In this document: positions 32,311 to 44,473 of the stretch, piece after piece
Layout: every line of letters begins with the position of its first letter
Position numbering within the stretch: position 1 is the first letter of the stretch
NCBI GenBank assembly: GCA_037962975.1
Contig: CM075670.1
Coordinates: 150,726,501-150,790,500, forward strand
DNA from: Clitoria ternatea
Taxonomy: Eukaryota > Streptophyta > Magnoliopsida > Fabales > Fabaceae
Direction: 5' to 3'
Length of the DNA: 64,000 bases
Program-made: the position numbers and the translations under genes
Notes under the pieces: model-generated
The model's database searches: none
Told to the model about the DNA's origin: nothing
The model's input: the letters and a program-made list of their open reading frames with translations, nothing else

Positions 32311-33439
32311 TTAATGTTGTATAACGAATACAAATATATATGTATAGAATCCGAGTGGATGAGCATAATCATGAATATGAAATATATGTATTGGGATCCG
32401 AGTGTATGTTAATATATATATATATATATATATACCTCGAGTGATGGTATTATATGCATACCGATTGAATGTGTTGGTGAATGGAAAGTATAAAGATAAG
32501 AATCTGAGTGTATGCTTGTGTATATACATATATGTTATGTTGACAACATGGTTATGAATCGGTGGATGTGTATTGCTGTGGTAGTAGTCGGACTTAGAAT
32601 TAGAAAATATATAAGTACAAGTGATTTATGTTGATTTGATGCTTCCTATCGACTAGGAAATGATGATGTATGAATATCTCTAAGTCGGTGAATTCTGAGT
32701 GGAATATATGTGGCTTAGTTGCTTTTCCGAGTGAGTCTTATGAATGGGACTCCATATCCGAGTGTAACTCATGTGTGAGCCTCTTACTGTGTGATAATGG
32801 CTCTTGTGGATTCCGAGTGAAGAATATATGGTGAACCCCGAGTGGGGAATGATTCGAGTAATCCGAGTGGAAATCCGAGTGATCCTCTTCCAAGAGGAGT
32901 GTTGTTGTAATGACTCAGATTGATTATATTCTAAGTGTATGAATTATGAATGTATCCCGAGTGAATATGGGGACCTATTCCGAGTGAATAGGGTAATATG
33001 TAATTTGAGTGGCTAAGTTATGGAATGAGTCCGGGTGTGACTTGATGTTGTGATTTTCCCCGAGTAAAGAGAAATATAAGTGTTAACCGAGTGATTTATG
33101 GCTGAGAGGAAGCCTATGTACTCTCTGAGTAAGGGAGTTCTGTTATGCCGAGTGCTAAATGGTTGATGTTTACCGAGTGACTCGAGGTTGAATTATACCG
33201 ATTGGTCTTTGGTTGGGTAATAATCCGAGCGAGGGGTTTTATGGAATCCGAGTGGAATCACCTTCATTTCCCGAGTGGATCTTTATATTGACTCTGTGGA
33301 TAAAAATTAAGAGACTGAGTTATGGGTTGCCGGGTGAGGCAATTGTTGGGGTGGTTCCCGAGTGATTGGATTTTCTTATACCGAGTGGACAAAGTCATTA
33401 CCGAGTAAATGGATGTCTTGATACCGAGTGGTGGATATG

Positions 33440-33625
33440 CCGAGTGTGGCTTCTCGCTTCAGCGAATAAAGACTTCGCTCCAACAAGTATGTTGTTTGGG
33501 GAGGCTTTCGTATTCGGTTTCGCTTAAGCGAATGGTGGTTCGCCCGAGCGAGTTGGTCGGTCTCGCTCAAGCGGATTGGGATCTCGCTTGAGCGAGTGCG
33601 CGCTGTAATGTGGTTCGCTCAGGCG
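33440..33625 (+). repeat. Palindrome cluster near the 3' end of LARD-B 5' LTR
   Basis: Words such as TTCGCTTAAGCGAA, CGCCCGAGCGAG, TCGCTCAAGCG and CTCGCTTGAGCGAG follow one another. The 3' LTR copy is 39560-39740. A separate 5' cluster of the same words lies at 29850-30085 and 35965-36200. Confidence 0.8.
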
Positions 33626-33799
33626 CTGTTGGTGATTCCGTGTGAATGGTTTTAATTCCCTTGCCTTCCCTGTCTTTTTCTGCTTGGCCATGGGGCCAAC
33701 TCTCTTATCTTCATATAAGGGAGTGTTTTTATTATGGATCCGGGATATTTTCTAATTAATTCGCGAAAATTTTTCCCCTAAAATTAGGGTGTCACATTC

Positions 33800-33811
33800 T
33801 GGTATCAGAGC
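33800..33811 (+). other. Primer binding site of LARD-B, tRNA-iMet
   Basis: TGGTATCAGAGC lies three bases after the 5' LTR end at 33796, the same spacing as in LARD-1 and the Tekay element. Confidence 0.92.
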
Positions 33812-35745
33812 CGACCAAAAGCTCTATGGCCAAGGTATACTTACCGAGTGTAAGCGGTTGTGTGCATGATGACCAGTGTCATCATTGCGTGTGATTTTTT
33901 TTTATTGGATTTTATGCATGCTTAATTGAGATTGGTATGATTATATGCCCATGATTTGCTGGGACAGTGGTGAAAGATACTACTGTTGTGATGTTGATTT
34001 GAGGAATAAAATGATACAATGTTGTGGCCCTTATACTTGTGAGGTTGGATTAACTGGTTAGGACTCTTGTGTATGCCATGCTAATGGTTCATGGCTGAGT
34101 CATGTTTATTTGATGGATTGGGACTCATATTTGAGTTAATTAAGAGAATAGTAGTGGAAGAATTCCCTAGTGGGTTGAATTCCAATTATGGATGTTTGAT
34201 CGTGCCATTTCTTAAAGGATGATTTATACCCTTGGCATGGGAACTCTGCATGATGAATATTTATACATATATATATATATATATGATGAAGATTGCTTGA
34301 TGGCAGATTCCTAGTTTAAGAATTTGAATATGATCATGAATGTATAAATGTGAAATCAGGCATGTGTTAAATTGATCTTGTGTCTCGGTTTGGTGTGTGA
34401 AGACCGAGTAAATGGATTAGTTGATGATGGCCACTAGGCATGTGACCCTGTTGGCTAGGGAATTGGTTGAAGAAACTGAGTGAAGCATTGATCAAAATGT
34501 GACCTATAAGGTGTAGAAAACTGACTGGATTTAATGTGATCTTATATAACCAGGTGGATAGTGAACTGTAATGTTGAAATTCGCGTACACCTTGGTGCTG
34601 AGTATAGTGATAATATTAATAATATTATGAAGATTGTATGTCCGAATGATAGACTGTGTTGCTACTCAGTGAGAAGATTCGTCAATGTAGAGGCTATTAC
34701 TATAAGTGAAAATCATATCTTAAACCGAGCTGTTTATCATAGAAAAAAAAAATTTTGATAAATCATCTAGGCTCAAATTAATTGTTGGCCAGTGATGAGT
34801 AATGAAACAAATGACTGATAGGTTATAAATCTGGGCGTGTGATAGCCGATTGATTTTAAACCCTGGTACGTGATTAGTTTGAGTAGTGTCTCGGTTTTAT
34901 GGTTGACAACCGAGTGAATTGTTGATTGAATGATGACCCGAATCTGTATGTCATAGTATGAGTAGTGAATTCATGAGTTTAAATTCGAGTCGTGGTCTGT
35001 AATGAATGGTGATATTAAGGAATATTAGGTTGTTTGGCCAATAATTTGTGATGGATAAGACTTAAAGAGGAGTATTGGTTCGGTTTGGACTGGAAACCGA
35101 GTGCTTTCATGCCTTGAATGGGTCAGAACTATGTTGTTAGTATGTCATTTTATAGTGATGTTGAGTGATAATTGCTGACTGTTGTTAAGTAATATACCCT
35201 TGTTGGTGCTTAATGATGAATGTAATTCAGAAGTGTTGCTTATAGAATTTTAGAAATTGCCATTATTTTCATATAGATTGGTGATAATTGAGTGAATTTT
35301 GGTCGGATTGAGTGAAATAGGATGTGAGGATGCTGTTCCGAGAGACTCTCCATGCCATAGGTATTGTGGCAGTGTGCATTTTGCATTGACTTTATGCAAT
35401 TGTTGTGACCCTATAGGAATGAGACATCATCCTATGAGTTGGATGCAGCAATTCATAAGTCGGGCAAGTGAGACTGTAGCTGCTTATGGGGATGGCTTGA
35501 GTCTATTGGACTGCTCCGAGCAAAGATAAGAGTGGTACTGAGTGGAATTATTGTAATATTCCGAGTGAACTGAGACACTTCCAAATGGGAAGGTTTTAGG
35601 TGTATGATGTCTCGGAATACCGAGTGGACCAATCTGTGAATGCTTGGAAGGCATTGGTATGTGAACTATTTTGTGTAGCATGCAGTAAATACCGAGTGGT
35701 TTATTGTGTCAGATTCCTGATTTAATTTCGAGGACGAAATTCCTT

Positions 35746-35760
35746 AAAAGGTGGGGAGAG
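35746..35760 (+). other. Polypurine tract of LARD-B
   Basis: AAAAGGTGGGGAGAG directly precedes the 3' LTR, after TTTCGAGGACGAAATTCC. The upstream string is nearly identical to the one before the Tekay 3' LTR. Confidence 0.88.
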
Positions 35761-38700
35761 TGTAACATCCCAAATTTTTATGAAGGTGAACAATATGGTA
35801 AATGACTTAGAATGGGAATTATTGTGTATGAACATTGGATACAAGTATTAAATAATTATTATAAGGCATATGAAGTATAGAAGTGAGTTAATTGACTTTG
35901 GATGGATTTTGGCATGTATGGTTGTTGGGGACTTATGTTCTGCCCAGGTTTTGATATTCTCACCTGAGCGAGAGGGATTCTCGATCAAGCGATAATCTTT
36001 TGTGTTGGTTTTAGGGTCTCTGGCCCGATCTTGCCCAGGCGAATGGGCTACTCGCTCAAGCGAGTTAAGTGTGAAGCGAGCAGAAGAGGGATTCTGGACG
36101 AATCTCGCTCAAGCTAATGTTGTCGCGCTTGAGCGAGCGAGAGAGGGTGTGGATTCTGAGTGTTGGTCGCTCAAGCGAGCCTGGGACGCTTGAGCGAGTG
36201 GTGTGGGGTCTGATGCTGGGACCCTATGCGAAGGTCACTAAGAGGGTAATAATAATAATAATATTATGCCTTGGTGGCTTATGAGAGAAGCTTTGGTCCT
36301 CTTTTTTTCCTTTTTCGCGTGGTCCCCACGTTGTTGGCTGAATGCTTAGTTGGATGAGAGTAATCATTGCTGAGAGAGTTTGCATTAAATGCAGATGGGA
36401 TTGCATTAATGAGGATGGAATGTTGATTGAAATGGGAGCAGACATTGGCTGCATGGAGATAAGTCTTCAGCTTCACGTTTTCTCTCCTCATCCTCTCCAT
36501 TTAGCTTGGTGTATGTTATTATGAGTGAGAGAAATGCTCCTCCTTCTCTCTAGAGTTCATTAAAGCTTCTGCTTCATCTTCCTCTTCTCCTTCATCTTCT
36601 TCTTCCACTCATGCTTGGTGTAGAACCGAGTGGAAGAGTGTGGCTGTGTAAGGAACAGCTTGGTGAGTGAAACAGCTTGTGGCTGTGTGTGTAAGCTGGG
36701 TTACACCTTGCTTTCTTGGTGCTTCTCCTTCTTCCTCTCCTTCTTCCTCCATGTGATGGGTTGTATGAGGCTCAGTTCAGAGAGCCTGCAGCAGCTGGGT
36801 GTGTGTGTGCATGCCTCGGTTTGTGGAGGCATGATGGTTCACAGATGACGAGGTTGAGCTACTCTTGTGAGGATGAAGACATGCATGATGCATGAAGGCA
36901 TGGTGGTCCTCCACTGTTGGTGAGGACTGACTCTTGATGCTGTTCTTGTGATGGATACAGCGTTGGAGTTCTTCACTGAGCTAGGTGAAGACTGAGTTGA
37001 GTCTTGATGACTCTTTCCAGTGTTGAAAGCCAAGCAGGGTGCTGCTGTGGCTGGACCGAGTGGTCCTGTGACTCCTGGAAGCTTCATCCAGGTAAGGGGA
37101 GCTATTGCATCTTAAGTGTATAGTTTATGGACGGACTTTCGGGTGACTTCATTGCATTGTGTTATGTTTTGTTGGATGTTGTATGTTGTTAAGTTGAACC
37201 CGGATTGTTGTTTGTTATTTAAATGGTGTATGATTATCCGTCCAAGAGATGCATGATGTTATTGTGATGATGATTATATTATGATGCTTGAGATGCATGT
37301 ATGTTGATGTGGAGTGCATGTGTGATCCTCTATTTGTCCCTGGATGTGTTGTACATTTGAATGCATGTGAATGTTATTGATGCATATGTGTATGCCGAAT
37401 GCATGAATGGGGACTGTTATAATGGATGCCGAGTGGGCTTTATATAGGAAGGCACGAAATGCTTACTGTAAAGGATAAATCCGAGTGAATATAGGATAAT
37501 CCGAGTGAATGGCATAGTGATTGCCGAGTGAATGGTATGGTGATTACCGAGTGAATGGCATAGTGATTGCCGAGTGGATAGCATAGGATTGCCGAGTGGA
37601 TGTGGTATAAGCCGAGTCATCTGATTGTTGTTAAATTGCCGAGTGCACATGATGTTGAACGCAGATTCTGAGTGGGCAATCGAATGAATATGAGTTGAAG
37701 TTATATGCATACGTGTTATTGTGTTATTGAATATGAACACCTTGCGGGGTGCCACGAGGGTGTGATCCCGAGTGAAGAGGACGTGGTCCTAATGTTGAAT
37801 ATGATGAAAGACCCGGGTTGGACTCGGGCAGTGCCTGGGGCACTAAGCGTGAAATGAGACGCTTGATGAAATGCCGAGTGCATTGGCGTGGAACGCCGAG
37901 TGAATGAAATCGTATGCATCCGATTCGCCACTGGAATGCGTTGGACTCCTACACCGATCGGCAATCAGATGACAACATATGGTGAATATGGCTAAGTCCT
38001 GGAGCTGGGCTCAGACAGACTCCTTGAGCATGGCTCGGAGTATGAATAATGTTGATATAGTCTCGGGGATGAGAGAAATCCGAGTGAGCCAGTATACTTG
38101 TACTGAGTGAATTGAGCTTTATAGCCGAGTGAAATGGGTGAAATCCCGATCGGAAGATGCTTGTGATTGTTCATGTTGAATGGCAGTGTTTATATGCTGA
38201 TTGATGTTGTGTGCTATGGCATGTTGTGGATTCTATGATTAATCCGAGCCAATATCTGTCATTTAATATGTAATGCTCACCCCTACACCATTTTTCAGTG
38301 TTTGCAGGTCGGTTTGGCATGTTATGATGGCCTTAAACCCGAGTGATGGGTATTTATGATGAGGCTGTATGAATAATGTTATATCCCGAGTACGTTTGAT
38401 GTACTAAAGCCTTGGCCGGCTCATATTAATGTTGTATAACGAATACAAATATATATGTATAGAATCTGAGTGGATGAGCATAATTATGAATATGAAATAT
38501 ATGTATTGGGATCCGAGTGTATGTTAATATATATGTATATATATATATATATACTTCGAGTGATGGTATTATATGCATACCGATTGAATGTGTTGGTGAA
38601 TGGAAAGTATAAAGATAAGAATCTGAGTGTATGCTTGTGTATATACATATATGTTATGTTGACAACATGGTTATGAATCGGTGGATGTGTATTGCTGTGG

Positions 38701-39914
38701 TAGTAGTCGGACTTGGAATTAGAAAATATATAAGTACAAGTGATTTATGTTGATTTGATGCTTCCTATCGACTAGGAAATGATGATGTATGAATATCTCT
38801 AAGTCGGTGAATTCTGAGTGGAATATATGTGGCTTAGTTGCTTTTCCGAGTGAGTCTTATGAATGGGACTCCATATCCGAGTGTAACTCATGTGTGAGCC
38901 TCTTACTGTGTGATAATGGCTCTTGTGGATTCCGAGTGAAGAATATATGGTGAACCCCGAGTGGGGAATGATTCGAGTAATCCGAGTGGAAATCCGAGTG
39001 ATCCTCTTCCAAGAGGAGTGTTGTTGTAATGACTCAGATTGATTATATTCTAAGTGTATGAATTATGAATGTATCCCGAGTGAATATGGGGACCTATTCC
39101 GAGTGAATAGGGTAATATGTAATTTGAGTGGCTAAGTTATGGAATGAGTCCGGGTGTGACTTGATGTTGTGATTTTCCCCGAGTAAAGAGAAATATAAGT
39201 GTTAACCGAGTGATTTATGGCTGAGAGGAAGCCTATGTACTCTCTGAGTAAGGGAGTTCTGTTATGCCGAGTGCTAAATGGTTGATGTTTACCGAGTGAC
39301 TCGAGGTTGAATTATACCGATTGGTCTTTGGTTGGGTAATAATCCGAGCGAGGGGTTTTATGGAATCCGAGTGGAATCACCTTCATTTCCGAGTGGATCT
39401 TTATATTGACTCTGTGGATAAAAATTGAGAGACTGAGTTATGGGTTGCCGGGTGAGGCAATTGTTGGGGTGGTTCTCGAGTGATTGGATTTTCTTATACC
39501 GAGTGGACAAAGTCATTACCGAGTAAATGGATGTCTTGATACCGAGTGGTGGATATGCCGAGTGTGGCTTCTTGCTTCAGCGAATAAAGACTTCGCTCCA
39601 GCGAGTATGTTGTTTGGGGAGGCTTTCGTATTTGGTTTCGCTTAAGCGAATGGTGGTTCGCCCGAGCGAGTTGGTCGGTCTCGCTCAAGCGGATTGGGAT
39701 CTCGCTTGAGCGAGTGCGCGCTGTAATGTGGTTCACTCAGGCGCTGTTGGTGATTCCGTGTGAATGGTTTTAATTCCCTTGCCTTCCCTATCTTTTTCTG
39801 CTTGGCCATGGGGCCAACTCTCTTATCTTCATATAAGGGAGTGTTTTTATTATGGATCCGGGATATTTTCTAATTAATTCGCGGAAATTTTTCCCCTAAA
39901 ATTAGGGTGTCACA
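35761..39914 (+). repeat. 3' LTR of LARD-B
   Basis: Nearly identical to 29645-33796. It carries the same head, leader, CAGGTAAG (37089-37096), hairpin array (37738-38041), conserved module, CCGAGTG words and both palindrome clusters. One difference, AAGCGT here against AAGTGT in the 5' LTR, replaces a T-G pair by a C-G pair in the same hairpin. Confidence 0.94.
37738..38041 (+). repeat. Hairpin array in LARD-B 3' LTR
   Basis: This is the copy of 31623-31926. All stems listed there can still form; AAGCGT (37845-37850) pairs fully with ACGCTT (37859-37864). Confidence 0.8.
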
Positions 39915-39919
39915 TTGTC

Positions 39920-40125
39920 GTGCTTCGCTGAACTGGGCGGAGTTGGTCCATAATCCATTCCTTCCGCAGGTAGCCATGCATGTGTGCGTTCCTTAACTTT
40001 CCCTTGCCTTCCTCTTCTCTTCTATGCCAACTGACCAGTGGTGGTCTTTGTGAAAAATTTTTCTGTGTTTGGGTTAATTAATTATTAAACAGGGTTAATT
40101 AATAATTAAAAATAAGGGTGTTACA
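39920..40125 (+). repeat. LTR-C, part 3 (tail)
   Basis: It resumes with GTGCTTCGCTGAACTGGGCG after the second TTGTC and ends AATAAGGGTGTTACA, the LTR terminus, next to the ATATT duplication. Confidence 0.85.
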
Positions 40126-40130
40126 ATATT

Positions 40131-40754
40131 GATTTCTAGATTTTATCTCCCCTCAACAAGGATAGATAGAGATATTGATTTCTAGATTTTATCTCCCCCT
40201 TAATCATTTAATAGATACCATTATAACATCATGACATTCTCTCCCCCTTTGTAAGATACTTTATGCCACTTAGAATGTATATATTTATTTTCTCCCCCTT
40301 TGGCATCATCAAAAACATCTAAGAATATATACATATATATATATATATATACCACCTTAAGAAGCATACATTTTGTAGAGATAGATACCATTTGCATATA
40401 AAACTCCCCCTAAAACATGCAATATATATCACAGAGTAATTCAAAGCATGTAAGTAATCATAATGATGTTTTCTCCTTCTTTTGGATAAGCAAAGTTAGA
40501 GGTTATACAGGATTAAAATTTTGCAATTTGCCAATGATTTTTATTTCACAAGAGAGTCAAGAAAATCAAAGGTCATTTGCCATTTGTTTTTTAGAACCAT
40601 GTGGTACATAGGAGACTATTTTTGTGTAAAGATTACTCGGAAAGTCAATAAAACATGATTATTGATAATGTGATTGGCTTTTCAATGAAAAAGATTTGAC
40701 CATATATCACAAAGTAAATCACTATGTTCAAAGAGTAAGAAAATAATAACTTAA
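40131..40754 (-). other. SIRE 3' non-coding region, right part, with repeated polypurine tracts
   Basis: CTCCCCCT tracts stand at about 40193, 40241, 40291 and 40403, which are purine tracts on the coding strand. A stretch of about 48 bases (CAACAAGGATAGATAG...TTTTATCTCCCC) occurs twice in tandem around the LTR-C insertion; its first copy is split by that insertion. A TA run lies at 40331-40350. Confidence 0.7.
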
Positions 40755-41405
40755 TTAAACAATTTCCAAAATTCCTAATTCCCTTCTAATATTTATAAAT
40801 TGTTCTTTTGGAAGAGGTTTTGTAAAAATATCCGCCAATTGTTTTGAAGTTTCAACATATTCAAGAACACAATCTCCTTTCAAAACATGGTCTCTTATAA
40901 AATGATGTCTTATTTCAATATGTTTAGTCCTAGAATGCATGACAGGATTTTTGGAGATATTTATGGCGCTAGTGTTATCACATTTAATAGGCACTTTATT
41001 TAGAACAACACCAAAGTCAAGAAGTTGTTGTCTCATCCAAAGAATTTGAGCACAACAACTGCCAGCTGCTACATATTCTAACTCAGCTGTCGATAAAGCA
41101 TCACTTACTTGCTTCTTGCTATGCCAAGAAACAAGGGAACTACTAAGTAAATGACATGTGCCACTGGTACTTTTTCTATCAAGTTTACAACCAGCAAAGT
41201 CAGAATCAGAATATCCTATGAGAATACATTCAACGCCTTTGGGATACCATAAACCAACATTTTGAGTACCCACAAGATATTTCAAAATTATTTTTACGAC
41301 AGTGAGATGTGATTCTTTAGGACATGCTTGATATCTAGCACACATGCATACAACAAACATAATATCAGGCCTACTAGCTGCTAAGTAAAGTAAGGAGCCA
41401 ATCAT
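40755..41405 (-). pseudogene. pol: SIRE-like RNase H
   Basis: The frame starts MIGSLLYLAASRPDIMF, the RT-RNase H joint of copia elements. It carries GYSDSDFAGCKLDRKSTSG (first catalytic Asp), STAELEYVAAGSCCAQILWM (Glu), CDNTSAINISKNPVMHSRTK (Asp) and HIEIRHHFIRDHV, and ends at a natural stop near 40755. A TGA at 41406-41408 separates it from RT, where Arg (CGA) is expected. RNase H removes template RNA during reverse transcription; the domain itself looks intact. Confidence 0.92.
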
Positions 41406-41408
41406 ACC

Positions 41409-42474
41409 TCAGTATTTAGTTATTTCAACGTCCTTACCCTTCTCATCTTTGTCAAAGTAGCAAGATGTACTCATGGGTGTAGCTATTTCATTTGCCTTAT
41501 CCATTTCAAATCTTTTGAGTAGTTCTTTGCAATATTTTGTTTGACTAATGAAAGTCCCTTCATTTGTTTGTTTGATTTGTAATCCAAGTAAGAAGGTGAG
41601 TTCTCCCATCATTGACATTTCGAATTCATCTTGCATAATCTTGGCAAACTCTTGACAAAGAATTTCGTTAGTAGCACCAAATATTATGTCATCAACATAA
41701 ACTTGTACCAAAAGAATGTCATTGTTTTTACGTTTTATAAACAGCGTAGTATCAACCTTTCCTCTTTCGAAATTATTTTCTAAAAGAAATTTACTAAGTC
41801 TTTCATACCAAGCTCTTGGAGCTTGTTTCAGACCATATAAAGCTTTTCTCAATTTAAAAACATGGTTTGGAAATTTGTGATTTTCAAAACCGGGAGGTTG
41901 ATCTACATAAATTTCTTCTTGAATATAGCCATTTAGAAAAGCGCTTTTGACATCCATTTGATAAAGCTTAAAATCCATACAACAAGAAAAAGCTAACAGT
42001 AATCTTATGGCTTCTAATCTAGCTATGGGAGCATACATTTCTTCATAGTCTATTCCCTGTTCTTGATTATATCCTTTAGCAACTAATCTAGCTTTATTTC
42101 TTGTTATTATTCCATTTTCATCTAGCTTATTTCTAAAAACCCATTAAGTACCTATTATTAGATGGTCATTGGGTCTTGGCACAAGTTCCCAAACTTTATT
42201 TCTTTCAAATTGATTCAATTCTTCTTGCATGGCCAACATCCAATGTTCATCAATAATAGCTTCATCAATATTTTTGGGTTCTATTTGTGATACAAAAGCT
42301 AAGTGATTGCATGCATTTCTAATAGCGTTTCGAGTACTTACACCTTTTGTTATTTCACCTATGACATTGTCCAAGGGGTGATTCTTTAAGGTGATCCATT
42401 CCTTTTGTTGAGGTTCTTCATTTTGTGTTGTATCTCCTTCATTTTTATTTCCTTCTTCATCTTCCAAGTTCATT
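41409..42474 (-). pseudogene. pol: SIRE-like reverse transcriptase
   Basis: The N-terminal part has EAIIDEHWMLAMQEELNQFERN and VWELVPRP. A TAA at about 42144 replaces a Lys codon before WVFRNKLDENG. Downstream are YAPIARLEAIRLLLAF, QMDVKSAFLNGYIQEEIYV, ALYGLKQAPRAWYE and the catalytic YVDDIIFGAT near 41690, then GELTFLLGLQIKQ. This is the standard copia RT. The two stops prevent a full-length product. Confidence 0.93.
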
Positions 42475-43199
42475 TCTTGGAAGGTACCTACAAGATCATC
42501 AATTTCCTTTCTCGGATGATTTTGGTTAAGTTCATCAAATTTGACATGTATAGACTTTTCAATTGTACATGTTCGTTTGTTAAAGAGTCGATATGCTTTA
42601 CTAGTAGATGAATAACCTAAGAATATTGCTTCATCATATTTTGCATTGAATTTGTCAAGATTATCCTTTCTATTGTTTAAAACAAAACATTTGCATCCAA
42701 ATATATGAAAATAAGAAATATTTGGTTTCTTCCTTTATAAAGCTCATAGGGGGTTTTCTTTAATATAGGCCTTATCAAACATCGGTTCATAACATGACAA
42801 GCAGTATTTACTGCATCGGCCCAAAAATGTTTTGAAATGTTACTTTCATTTAACATAGTTCTTGCGAGCTCCGCTAAAGATCTATTTTTCCTTTCAACTA
42901 CTCCATTTTGTTGTGGAGTTCTTGGAGCCCAAAAATTATGATCAATGCCAAATTTTTCTCAAAACTTTTCAAAAGATTGGTTTTCAAATTCTCCTTCATG
43001 ATCAGTTCGAATGGATGCTATTTTCAAATTTTGTTCGTTTTGGATGATCTTGGCAAGTTTCTTAAATGCTTGATATGCTTCATGTTTATGAGTAAGAAAC
43101 AAAGTCCATGTATACCTAGAATAATCATCCACAATCACAAGACCATAATAGTTTCCACCAAAACTTTTAATTTTTGAAGGTCCAAATAAATCCATATGT
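42475..43199 (-). pseudogene. pol: SIRE-like integrase core and C-terminal part
   Basis: MDLFGPSKIKSFGGNYYGLV holds the first catalytic Asp, SIRTDHEGEFENQSFEKF the second, and APRTPQQNGVVERKNRSL the Glu. A stop follows FEKF (42959-42961) where the family has Cys. Further frameshifts fall near 42720-42790. The tail reads NAKYDEAIFLGYSSTSKAY, the usual copia integrase end. The integrase would insert element DNA; this copy cannot be made whole. Confidence 0.9.
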
Positions 43200-43815
43200 A
43201 AAAGTTATAAAGGTCTATTTGTTGAAACAACATTTTCGCTTGAAAAGAAACCTTTACTTGTTTTCCCTTTTGACATGCGTCACAAAATTTATTTTCAAAT
43301 TTCAATTTTGGTAAACCAATTACTAAATCTTTCGAAACAAGTTTATTTAAATGGTCTATATGAATGTGAGCAATTCTTCTATGCCATAGCCATGATTCAT
43401 CCTCTTTAGTTATGAAGCATTGCACATCATTTGAAGCAAGACAATCAAGATTAATCATATAAATATTATCAACTCTTTGACCAATGAATTTTATTTCCTT
43501 GTTTAGCTTATTTTCAATTATGCAACCGTTTGATTCAAAAACAATTTTATAGCCTTTATCACATAATTGACTAATGCTAAGCAAGTTATGTTTAAGTCCT
43601 TCAACATATAATACTTCGCTTATAGAAGTGGAAGGGTTTTTACCAACATTTTCGATTCCTAGTATTCTTCCCTTCGTGTTATCTCCATAAGTAACGAATC
43701 CTTTACTTCGTGGAGTAAATGAAATGAACTTACTTTTATCTCCCGTCATGTGTTTTGAACACCTACTATCCAAATACCAATGGGTGCTATTTGCTTTAAA
43801 GCATACCTACAAAAC
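43200..43815 (-). pseudogene. pol: SIRE-like protease and GAG-pre-integrase domain
   Basis: HWYLDSRCSKHMTGD is the protease active-site region. The family motif is DSG, and here Gly is Arg (AGG at the GGN position), which should abolish cleavage. After ISEVLYVEGLKHNLLSISQL comes the pre-integrase zinc region ESWLWHRRIAHIHIDHLNKL and FCDACQKGKQ. The frame shifts near 43200 before the integrase core. Confidence 0.88.
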
Positions 43816-43818
43816 ATG

Positions 43819-44473
43819 TCAAGTTAGAGAACTTGGTAGCCATTTTATGTTGGGTCCTTGTAGGTTAGTTTGAGGTAATGTTCCTTTAGGAACCCATACT
43901 TTTCTCACAACCTTTGGCCCTAGTTTTCTAACATTACAATTAGATGCATTATGTCCTTTAAAACCGCAATGATTACATTTCATGAAAGGTGATGAAGTCT
44001 TACTAGGTGGTATAAAGAAGTTCTTATAATTCTTTTGTTTCTTAACGACATTGAAATCTAAACCCGTTTTATCAAACATACACCGTTGTTTTCCAAGTAA
44101 AACATTTAAGTTGTCTCTACCATTTGTAAATTTTTCTAGAGTTCTATTCAAGTCCAAAACCTTAGTTTCTAGCATGTCACATTTCTTTACAAATTCACAA
44201 GGTTTAGTCCTAAAGCATGCTTGAACATTTACTAATTCATTTTTCAAATATTCATTTTCTTTACAAACTTCCATAAGGTGCATCTTAAGAGTGTCAATGG
44301 TTTTTCTAGATAATTTATGCTTATTAGACACTTTCATAAATTTATCATACAATTCTTCAAGAGCATCAAGTAGTTCTTTCTTATCTAAGTCATGAAAGTT
44401 TACCTCATCTTCTTCATCTTAGTGATTGGCCATAAGACAAAGGTTCGCTTCTTCATTTTCTGAATCGTCCAAG
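43819..44473 (-). pseudogene. gag: SIRE-like gag, C-terminal part with second zinc knuckle
   Basis: After a one-base frameshift at about 44474 the family sequence continues (SSLDDSENEEANLCLMANH), meets a TAA near 44420, and goes on with a helical, probably coiled-coil segment (LYDKFMKVSNKHKLSRKTI, ENEYLKNELVNVQ). It ends with a CCHC knuckle, CNHCGFKGHNASNC, for RNA binding. Long gag C-termini of this kind are usual in Sireviruses. Confidence 0.85.

Larger units (their letters stand above)
29645..33796 (+). repeat. 5' LTR of LARD-B
   Basis: In order: AT-rich head, a CGCTCAAGCG-like palindrome cluster (29850-30085), pyrimidine-rich stretches (30430-30500), CAGGTAAG (30974-30980), a CCGAGTG-rich stretch (31310-31560), a hairpin array (31623-31926), the CTCACCCC...GCCTTGGCCGGCTCAT module (32160-32310), a TA run (32412-32434), dozens of CCGAGTG words (32340-33440), a second palindrome cluster (33440-33625) and the terminal ATCTTCATATAAGGG...GGGTGTCACA. 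Short open frames in it are not supported as genes. Confidence 0.93.
33797..35760 (+). other. Non-coding interior of LARD-B
   Basis: No frame exceeds about 75 codons and no gag or pol motif is seen. Two segments match LARD-1: about 34158-34255 (GAATTCCCTAGTG...CGTGCCATTT...CCCTTGGCA) and about 35345-35500 (CATGCCATAGGTATTGTGGC...GGATGCAGCAA...GTAGCTGCTTATGG). The surrounding interior has diverged much further. Confidence 0.8.
29645..39914 (+). mobile_element. LARD-B: complete non-coding element with 4.15-kb LTRs
   Basis: LTRs of 4,152 and 4,154 bp (29645-33796 and 35761-39914) start TGTAACATCCC and end GGGTGTCACA. TTGTC stands on both sides (29640-29644 and 39915-39919). The interior is 1,964 bp with no coding motif. 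LTR differences are about 1-2% by eye and mostly transitions, so the insertion is young. The primer site and polypurine tract look functional. With no proteins of its own it must have moved in trans. Confidence 0.95.
16928..40125 (+). mobile_element. LTR-C: solo LTR of a Tekay/LARD-type family, twice interrupted
   Basis: It starts TGTAACATCCC at 16928 and ends GGGTGTTACA at 40125, with ATATT on both sides (16923-16927 and 40126-40130). Removing the Tekay element and LARD-B leaves 16928-17174, 27172-29644 and 39920-40125, about 2,926 bp with one start and one end and no interior. That is a solo LTR, the usual product of recombination between two LTRs. It shares the CTCACCCC...CCTTGGCCGGCTCAT module with LARD-B. 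Confidence 0.87.

Noticed and set aside
32412..32434. TA runs here and at 19562, 26935, 34268, 38527 and 40331 as promoters
   Set aside because: They are simple microsatellites whose length differs between LTR copies; no other promoter feature stands at a fixed distance.
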